From positions 1 through 11,697 of the forward strand of contig SFEJ01000046.1 in assembly GCA_004558035.1 (NCBI GenBank): a stretch of 11,697 nt of DNA, read 5' to 3'. How positions within the stretch are numbered: the stretch's first letter is position 1; each line of letters starts with the position of its first letter. Below the pieces are notes generated by a model, which was given only the letters and a program-made list of their open reading frames with translations, ran no database searches and was not told where the DNA came from. Below are positions 6,787-11,697 of this stretch, one piece after another. Made by a program: the position numbers and the translations under genes. The stretch is from Opitutia bacterium. Lineage in GTDB: Bacteria > Verrucomicrobiota > Verrucomicrobiae > Opitutales > UBA953.

Positions 6787-8241
6787 ATGCGCATCGACCG
6801 ATTCTTATCGCAGAACCGCATCATCGAGCTGAAGAGCCGTGATTTCGCGGCCGCGCTGGGCGAGCTTCTGGACGTCGCGCTGCCCGCGGGAACGCCCGCG
6901 GCGATGCGCGACACGCTGCGCAGGACGCTGGAGGAGCGCCAGGCGTCGATGCCGACGAGCGTCGGCGGGAACTACATCACCGTGCCGAACGTGGTCGCGA
7001 TGATCGATCCGCCGTTCGTGTTCGCCGTCGGCCGGCTGCCGGAGGCGGAGCCCGTCGTTCCCGCGCCCGAAGCCGCCGCGCCGGCTCCCGCCGAAGGCGC
7101 GCCCGTTCCCGCGGTTCAGCCCGCGCCCGTTCCCGCGCCCGTCGCGGGAACGCTCAACGCCGGACCGCGCATCATCTTTCTCGTGCTCGCCTCGTCGAAG
7201 ACGCGCATGTATCACCGCGTGCTTTCCGAAATCGCGCACGCGCTCGCCGACGCCGATTTCCTGACGCGGATCCGCGGCGCGTCGTCGCTGAAGGACTTCC
7301 GCACCGAAATTTCGAAGCTGCTGAAGGGCGTCTCCAAGCAGGCGCAGGACCACGAGTCGGGCATGAACCGCCTGATCGGCAAGGCCGCGCAGCGCCTCGC
7401 GCGCGGCACGAAATGTTCCGTGATGCTGATGTTCGCGGACACGTTCCGCACGCCGCCGCTGCTGGAGCACTTCGTCTATCCGACGTTCAAGGTCGTCATC
7501 GTCTCCGAGGAGAACTACGATTTTCATTCCGACGCGGGAGAGAAGCCCGAAGTCATCACCGTGCGCTCCTTCGGCAATCACCGCATGTCGCAGTTGCGCG
7601 CGGCGATGTTCATCGGGCTGATGCGCGGCATCATCCGCCCGAGCGACCGCGTCTGCTGCATCGGCGGGACGAGCCGCAGCAACCGCCTCGACTCGGTGCT
7701 CGTCATCGACGTCGCCAACGAATTTCCGACCGTCATGACTTCGCGCGCGAACGATCTCGTGCCGCAGAAAGTGCGCCCCGAAGTGCTGGAACGTACGATC
7801 GCGCTCGCGACCGAGCTCGCCGTCGAGGGCCGCGAAGGCAAGCCCGTCGGCACGATGTTCGTCGTCGGCGAATGCGAAAAGATCCGCCCGCACACGCGCC
7901 CGCTGCTGCTGAATCCGCTGAGCGGCTTCGCGCGCGAGGACCGCAACATCACGGGCGCCTTCGTCGAGGAGACGGTCAAGGAACTCGCGCTCATCGACGG
8001 CGCGTTCGTCATCGACCACGACGGCGTGATCGATTCCGCGGGCAGCCAGATCACGGCGACGTATCCGGGCGCGAAGCCGCCGCTCGCGAGCGGCTACGGC
8101 ACGCGCCACGCCGCGGCGTGGGCGATTTCCAAGGCGGTGGACTGCGCCGCCGTCGTCGTTTCCGCGTCCGGCCAGATCACGCTTTTCCGGCACGGCGAAC
8201 CCATCGTGCTGCTGGAACGCTCCGCCTCGCGGACGATTTGA
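6787..8241 (+). CDS. Diadenylate cyclase-type protein: EIIA-like, PK-C-like and DAC domains
   Basis: A 484-residue soluble protein. Residues 1-85 and 127-180 resemble a PTS EIIA type-2 (PtsN-like) domain: FLSQNRIIELKSRDF at the start, ITVPN at 64-68, AVGRLP at 80-85, then IIFLVLAS at 129-136. PtsN has its phosphorylatable His in IPH at this point; here it is Asn68. A 40-residue Pro/Ala linker (86-126) is inserted inside the fold. Residues about 190-320 alternate strands and helices and include RPSDRVCCIGGTSRSN (284-299), suggestive of a pyruvate kinase C-terminal-like domain. Residues about 340-475 match the DAC (DisA_N) domain, which makes c-di-AMP from two ATP: GTMFVVG, DGAFVID with the DGA motif at 404-406, and GYGTRHAAA at 436-444. 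The RHR motif of DisA is RHA here, which I recall as normal for CdaZ-type enzymes. corA follows 18 bp downstream. Only 36 bases separate the upstream terminator from the ATG, too few for a promoter plus leader, so either the promoter overlaps the terminator or read-through from nuoA contributes. Confidence 0.8.
   Translation: MRIDRFLSQNRIIELKSRDFAAALGELLDVALPAGTPAAMRDTLRRTLEERQASMPTSVGGNYITVPNVVAMIDPPFVFAVGRLPEAEPVVPAPEAAAPAPAEGAPVPAVQPAPVPAPVAGTLNAGPRIIFLVLASSKTRMYHRVLSEIAHALADADFLTRIRGASSLKDFRTEISKLLKGVSKQAQDHESGMNRLIGKAAQRLARGTKCSVMLMFADTFRTPPLLEHFVYPTFKVVIVSEENYDFHSDAGEKPEVITVRSFGNHRMSQLRAAMFIGLMRGIIRPSDRVCCIGGTSRSNRLDSVLVIDVANEFPTVMTSRANDLVPQKVRPEVLERTIALATELAVEGREGKPVGTMFVVGECEKIRPHTRPLLLNPLSGFAREDRNITGAFVEETVKELALIDGAFVIDHDGVIDSAGSQITATYPGAKPPLASGYGTRHAAAWAISKAVDCAAVVVSASGQITLFRHGEPIVLLERSASRTI
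7128..7152. repeat. Perfect 10-bp stem-loop made of an inverted GTTCCCG pair, inside the cyclase gene
   Basis: CGTTCCCGCG (7128-7137), loop CCCGT, CGCGGGAACG (7143-7152). It lies in codons of the Pro/Ala linker. Its stem is the same 10-mer as the core of the terminator at 4267-4295, but no T-run follows, so it is not a terminator. Confidence 0.85.
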
Positions 8242-8259
8242 GGAAAGGAAGACGCGACC

Positions 8260-9468
8260 ATGGCGAAGAACAGGCACCGCATCGCGCGCGCGAAGTTTTT
8301 CCGGGAGCTTTCGCGCTTCTGGTCGCGTTCCCGCAAGGCGCTGCTCCGCGTGTTCCCGTTCGTGTCGCGCCCCGCCGTCTCCGAAGAAATCGACGACGAC
8401 GAAGACATGTTCGAAATCGGGCGCGAGCCGGGGCAGTTGCCCGTCGAATCGCCGTTCGACAATCTCGAATCCGCGCAGTTCCGCGTCATCTGCTACGACG
8501 AAAACGGCTACTCGCTGGAGGAATTCACCGACGTCGATCGCCTCGCGAAATACGCCGAAGCCGAAAAGGGCATCGTCTGGGTGCAGATGATGGGCATGAA
8601 GGACCCGCAGCTGGTGCACGTCGTCGGCGCGCTCTTCAACATCCCGATGCTCGCGCAGGAAGACGTCCTCAACGTCTGGTCGCGCCCGAAATTCGAGGAA
8701 TACGGCGACGACATCATTCTCGCGGTCGCGCGCGCCGTCCGCCTCGGCGTCGAGGAAATGCAGCCCAAAGGCCAGCAGATTTCCTTCGTCGCGGGAAAGA
8801 ACTTCCTGATCTCCTTCCACGAAAAACGCGAGCTCGTCTTCGAAAGCATCGAACGGCGCATCGCGGAAAACTCCGGCAAGATCCGCAAGTGGGGCTCGCC
8901 CTACCTGCTTTACACCCTCATCGACACGCTCGTGGACCGCATTCTTTACCTCACCGAAGAAATCGAGGACGCGATTTCGGACCTGGAGGACGAGACGGTG
9001 CGCGCCGCCGACGGCGACAGCGACGGCGAGGACATCCGCACGATCTACCACCTGAAGCGCCTCGTCGTGCGCATCGGCCGCATGATCTACCCGCTGCGCG
9101 ACATGGTCCGCACGTTCGAGCGCTACGACCACCCGCTGCTCCCGCCGGAAATGGACATGTATTTTTCCGACCTCTACGACCACACGCTGCGGGCGTTCGA
9201 CCGCATCGAGCATTCCCGCATCATTCTCCAGGAACTGCAGGATTTCTACCACTCCGAGCACGAGCGGCGCACCAGCGAGATCATCCGCTTCCTCACCGTC
9301 ATCACCTTCATGTTCATCCCGACGACGTTCATCACCGGATTCTTCGGCATGAACTTCACGCACATTCCCGGGCTGGAATCCGAGGCGGGCGTTTACGTCG
9401 TCGGCGGTCTCATGGCGCTCTTCTTCATCGGCTCCGTGATCTTCTTCCGCGTGAAGAAGTGGTTCTGA
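8260..9468 (+). CDS. corA: CorA-family Mg2+/divalent cation channel
   Basis: A 402-residue homologue of CorA, the pentameric Mg2+ (Co2+, Ni2+) channel of the inner membrane. The C-terminus shows the hallmark layout: a long charged helix (about 290-342), TM1 (about 343-362), FFGMNF at 361-366 holding the GMN selectivity motif (363-365), an acidic-bearing loop (GLESEAG), TM2 (about 378-396), and a basic end RVKKWF. The cytosolic alpha/beta domain spans about 70-290. The protein is longer than typical CorA (about 320-350): residues 1-65 add a strongly basic stretch (1-37) followed by an acidic one (SEEIDDDEDMFE, 41-52). Start ATG 8260 is preceded by AGGAAAGGAAG. It starts 18 bp after the diadenylate cyclase gene and is very likely cotranscribed with it, suggesting a link between c-di-AMP and metal-ion homeostasis. 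No convincing terminator follows. Confidence 0.93.
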   Translation: MAKNRHRIARAKFFRELSRFWSRSRKALLRVFPFVSRPAVSEEIDDDEDMFEIGREPGQLPVESPFDNLESAQFRVICYDENGYSLEEFTDVDRLAKYAEAEKGIVWVQMMGMKDPQLVHVVGALFNIPMLAQEDVLNVWSRPKFEEYGDDIILAVARAVRLGVEEMQPKGQQISFVAGKNFLISFHEKRELVFESIERRIAENSGKIRKWGSPYLLYTLIDTLVDRILYLTEEIEDAISDLEDETVRAADGDSDGEDIRTIYHLKRLVVRIGRMIYPLRDMVRTFERYDHPLLPPEMDMYFSDLYDHTLRAFDRIEHSRIILQELQDFYHSEHERRTSEIIRFLTVITFMFIPTTFITGFFGMNFTHIPGLESEAGVYVVGGLMALFFIGSVIFFRVKKWF

Positions 9469-9616
9469 GCTTCCTGCTCCCGCTGGCTTTTACGGGTGCT
9501 GAGCGGCTCGCGCGCCTCCCGAAATCAACAGGGATTACGGGGATTTTAGGGATCTTTTTGACGGGAACGCAAAGGAGGGCGAGCGTCCCGCTTGCCTTTG
9601 AAATCTCCCGCAGAAA

Positions 9617-9651
9617 ATTTTCCCGCCAAGGCGACAAGACGCAAAGATTTT
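9617..9651 (+). repeat. Direct repeat copy 1, TTTTCCCGCCAAG family
   Basis: TTTTCCCGCCAAG, then a 6-base insert, then AGACGCAAAGATTTT. It matches 9977-10004 (TTTTCCCGCCAAGACGCGAAGAATTTT) apart from the insert and one or two changes. Confidence 0.7.
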
Positions 9652-9687
9652 AAATCTTATATTAAAGAAAAGTTTATTAGTGGAGAG

Positions 9688-9739
9688 GCGACATTCTTGT
9701 CGCTTCCTCGAAAATCCGTCCGCAGCAAGTTTCCCCGCC
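9688..9739 (+). repeat. Diverged direct repeat with GCGAC hairpin, copy 1
   Basis: Starts with the hairpin GCGAC-ATTCTT-GTCGC (9688-9703), then CTTCCTCGAAA and GCAAGTTT-CCCCGCC. Copy 2 at 9936-9986 is roughly 80 percent identical by eye over about 51 bases. The first 18 bases are identical to the reverse complement of 70-87. Confidence 0.75.
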
Positions 9740-9935
9740 GATTTCGCCTCCGAGCCCAGGTTTTATCAGGGAAAGAACGCTGTTCCCGCGTTCAGAAATT
9801 AGACTGGTGTTCATCTGTCGAGGTAAACATTGATAAATAAAGGGCTGCGCGGCGTTTACCCCCCGGTTTCGGAGACCGAGGCAAGGGAATTTTTGACCAC
9901 GGAAGACACGGAAAGACACGGAATTTCCAGCAAAT

Positions 9936-9986
9936 GCGACGTTCTTGCCGCTTCCTCGAAAGCCTTTCCGTGCAAGTTTTCCCGCC
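9936..9986 (+). repeat. Diverged direct repeat with GCGAC hairpin, copy 2
   Basis: GCGAC-GTTCTT-GCCGC, then CTTCCTCGAAA and GCAAGTTTTCCCGCC. The stem carries one A-C mismatch, so this looks like the more decayed copy. It runs directly into the second TTTTCCCGCCAAG repeat (9977-10004). Confidence 0.7.
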
Positions 9987-10299
9987 AAGACGCGAAGAAT
10001 TTTAAGTCCACGAATTGCACGAATTTCACGAATTTTCTCCCCGCGACGCCTTCGCAAATTTTTAGCCGCAGATGTCGCGGATGAGCGCAGATTTCGGGAA
10101 GGCGTCATCGCCCCGCGGTCAGCCCTTGTTCGCCCGCGTTCGCGGACGCCTCGAAATGCTGCCGAATCCCGCGCAATTCGATTTTGGGGCAAATCCTTTT
10201 GTTCAAGCGGTTTGAACGGCGTTTTCACCTCGATCTCCGAAACCGCACATAATCGCGCCCAAAACTTACAGAATAACCGCACAAATCCACAATCACGCA

Positions 10300-11697
10300 A
10301 TGAAAACCTCAAAATTGTTTATTACCTCCCTCCTCGCCGCGGCGGCGATGAGCGTTCCCGCGTTCGCGGAAACGACCGTCGGCGACACGACCTACTCCGG
10401 CTCCATCTATACATGGGCGAACACCGCCTCCTCGGAAGCGGATCTCGCTTTTGGTGCATGGCAGGCGACAACGTGGAATTCGGCGACGTCCTCATATTCT
10501 TACGGAAGCTCGATCACGAGTTGGAATGATATTAAAAACATCATAGCTTCTTCCAGCATCTCTGCGGACCTTAACACCATTCGCTTCGACGCGTCGGTCG
10601 GCAGCAATCCGAACATGTGCTTTACGTTCAGTCCGCTTGCCGTCGCCGGCATCATCGTCGAGGAGGGCGCTTCCGATTACGTCATTTACGCAGAAGGACG
10701 AACCAATACAGCCTCTAAGAATCGAGCCGTCTATATCGGGAACGGAAATTCTACGGCTGCTTTTTCGACGTTCCACGAGAATTTCAAAATCAGCTTCGGA
10801 ACCACTCCGACATATTCTTCCGGCACCGCGGAGAACGACACGATGTTCTTCATTCGGGGAACTCAGACATGGACGATTGACGCAGGAAAAACGTTTACGC
10901 TCGATACGGGGACGAACGTTCACGCCACCAATTTTTCCGGAACGACCACGATCACCGGCGGCGGCGCGGCGAATTTCTCCGGAGCAGGAACGATATCCAT
11001 GGCCGACGGCTCTGCAATCAATGTTTCCGGAGGCAGCACGCTGATTTTAGGGAAAAGCGTCGCACTCGCTTCCGGCGCTACGTCGGCGAGCATTTCCGTG
11101 GACACGGGCTCCACGCTCGACTTGAGCGCAGGTTCGCTGACGGTTGCCGCGAACGTGACGGCGGCGTCCGGCGCCGTTCTCGAGCTCGGCGCGATCACGG
11201 CGAATTCCGCCGCGCTCAGCGCGACCGGCAATGTGACGCTCTCCGAGGGGACGATTTTCAGAATCGATTCCTACGTTGCGGGCGCGCAGCTCGTCTCTTC
11301 CTCGGGAACGCTGACGGCGGCGGGCGTCACGTCCGGCGATGTTTCCGGAATGGGCGTCGCTAATCTCTACATCGGCGGTCTTCTCGCGAACCAGCGTGGT
11401 ACGGCGGTTTTCACGGTGACGGACAATGCGCTCGTGCTTTCTTCCTATACTTTCGGAGCCTTGAACTTGACCTGGAACGGTGGAGAAGACGGCACGTGGA
11501 AAGCCAACGGAAGCGAGGGCTGGCTGAACAGTTCTGAAGCAACTAATTTCCAGAACGGCGACAATGTGACGTTCGGTGCGGATACGAACAATTCCGTGAC
11601 GATTGCGGAAAATCTCAAAGTCGGCACGATGACGGTTTCCGCCGCGACGAGCTTCACGGGAACGGGCACGGTTCGCGTTGACGCCGCGAATCTCACG
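10300..11697 (+). CDS. Secreted PATR-type autotransporter-like protein, 3' end outside window
   Basis: An open frame of 466 codons runs from ATG 10300 to the right edge without a stop. Residues 1-23 form a clear signal peptide (MKTSKLFITSLLAAAAMSVP, then AFA before ETT). Residues 24-200 are Ser/Thr/Asn-rich and unrelated to anything I recognise. From about 205 onward there are beta-helix-like strands rich in Thr/Gly/Ala (SGTTTITGGGAANFSG, GSTLILGKSV). Near residues 388-425 the pattern LTWNG-GEDGTWKA and FQNGDNVTFG resembles the W-x-G..W..NW / F..GD.V.F units of PATR-type autotransporter proteins. A C-terminal barrel is expected beyond the window but not seen. Codon use in the first 200 codons (AAT, ATA, TCT, TAT) is more AT-rich than in neighbouring genes. 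No Shine-Dalgarno is evident before the ATG. It is a different protein from the autotransporter at the left end, but of the same general class. Confidence 0.85.
   Translation, partial: MKTSKLFITSLLAAAAMSVPAFAETTVGDTTYSGSIYTWANTASSEADLAFGAWQATTWNSATSSYSYGSSITSWNDIKNIIASSSISADLNTIRFDASVGSNPNMCFTFSPLAVAGIIVEEGASDYVIYAEGRTNTASKNRAVYIGNGNSTAAFSTFHENFKISFGTTPTYSSGTAENDTMFFIRGTQTWTIDAGKTFTLDTGTNVHATNFSGTTTITGGGAANFSGAGTISMADGSAINVSGGSTLILGKSVALASGATSASISVDTGSTLDLSAGSLTVAANVTAASGAVLELGAITANSAALSATGNVTLSEGTIFRIDSYVAGAQLVSSSGTLTAAGVTSGDVSGMGVANLYIGGLLANQRGTAVFTVTDNALVLSSYTFGALNLTWNGGEDGTWKANGSEGWLNSSEATNFQNGDNVTFGADTNNSVTIAENLKVGTMTVSAATSFTGTGTVRVDAANLT

Larger units (their letters stand above)
9469..10299. 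repeat. Gene-poor region of degenerate quasi-coding repeats
   Basis: About 830 bp with no ORF that looks like a protein. It contains several low-complexity stretches that translate into familiar nonsense strings: STGITGILGIF (9526-9558), SRQGDKTQRF (9618-9652), TTEDTERHG (9896-9922), SRQDAKNFKSTNCTNFTNF (9981-10037), and a GCCGCAGATG..CGCGGATGAGCGCAGA stretch (10064-10091). Such strings recur between genes in Verrucomicrobia and some other phyla and are not genes. Two segments are internal direct duplications (described separately). An AT-rich palindrome AAGATTT-T-AAATCTT lies at 9644-9658. The upstream region of the last gene (about 10250-10299) shows no clear ribosome-binding site. Confidence 0.75.

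Noticed and set aside
6805..9363. 852-codon minus-strand open frame
   Set aside because: Antisense shadow of the cyclase and corA genes, rich in Arg, Asp, Val and His, with no recognisable domain.
9569..9601. Terminator for corA
   Set aside because: A hairpin (GGCGAGCG with CGCTTGCC, one G-U pair) is present, but no T-run follows and it lies about 100 bases after the stop.
7413..9653. 746-codon plus-strand open frame overlapping the cyclase and corA
   Set aside because: Arg-rich +1 frame reading through both real genes; no start signal and no family resemblance.
9592..10084. Small plus-strand open frames of 82 and 84 codons
   Set aside because: They translate the degenerate intergenic repeats and have no start signals.
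10492..10923. 143-codon minus-strand open frame
   Set aside because: Antisense to the signal-peptide-bearing gene that starts at 10300; no motif or start signal.

Overview
The window looks like a piece of a high-GC, Gram-negative, didermic genome, most likely from the Planctomycetes-Verrucomicrobia-Chlamydiae group and probably Verrucomicrobiota (Opitutales-like). The reasons are two large secreted proteins of the autotransporter/PATR type, a chlamydial-Pmp-like repeat patch, weak Shine-Dalgarno signals, and intergenic DNA full of degenerate quasi-coding repeats of the kind often seen in Verrucomicrobia. This assignment is inference; no rRNA or other taxonomic marker is present.

Layout. 1-140: non-coding, with small hairpins downstream of the first gene. 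141-4138 (minus): a 1331-residue autotransporter (signal peptide, beta-helix passenger, C-terminal 12-strand-type barrel), broken as read by two single-base frameshifts that fall in the same 9-mer. 4261-4295: a perfect rho-independent terminator. 4321-5991 (minus): an SLC13/DASS-type carboxylate transporter. 6000-6340: a divergent intergenic region with a degenerate 8-9 bp repeat array in both orientations around a long imperfect hairpin. 6341-6712 (plus): nuoA, standing alone and closed by its own terminator. 6787-9468 (plus): a two-gene unit, a diadenylate cyclase-type protein (EIIA-like domain, pyruvate-kinase-C-like region, DAC domain) followed 18 bp later by a CorA-type divalent metal channel. 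9469-10299: about 830 bp without a convincing gene, filled with diverged repeats. 10300 to the right edge (plus): the start of a second secreted PATR-type protein, cut by the window end.

How they fit together. The strongest functional pairing is the putative c-di-AMP synthase with CorA: a nucleotide-signalling enzyme with a non-phosphorylatable EIIA-like front end, apparently cotranscribed with a Mg2+ channel. The two autotransporter-type proteins are surface or secreted proteins. The transporter and nuoA supply carboxylate uptake and a respiratory complex I subunit.

Across all of this runs a heavily over-represented oligomer, GTTCCCG/CGGGAAC: 44 copies by hand count against roughly 3 expected from base composition. 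Inverted pairs of it form the stem of the DASS terminator and a second perfect hairpin inside the cyclase gene. This resembles the DNA-uptake-sequence situation in Neisseria and Pasteurellaceae and is the most interesting general observation here.
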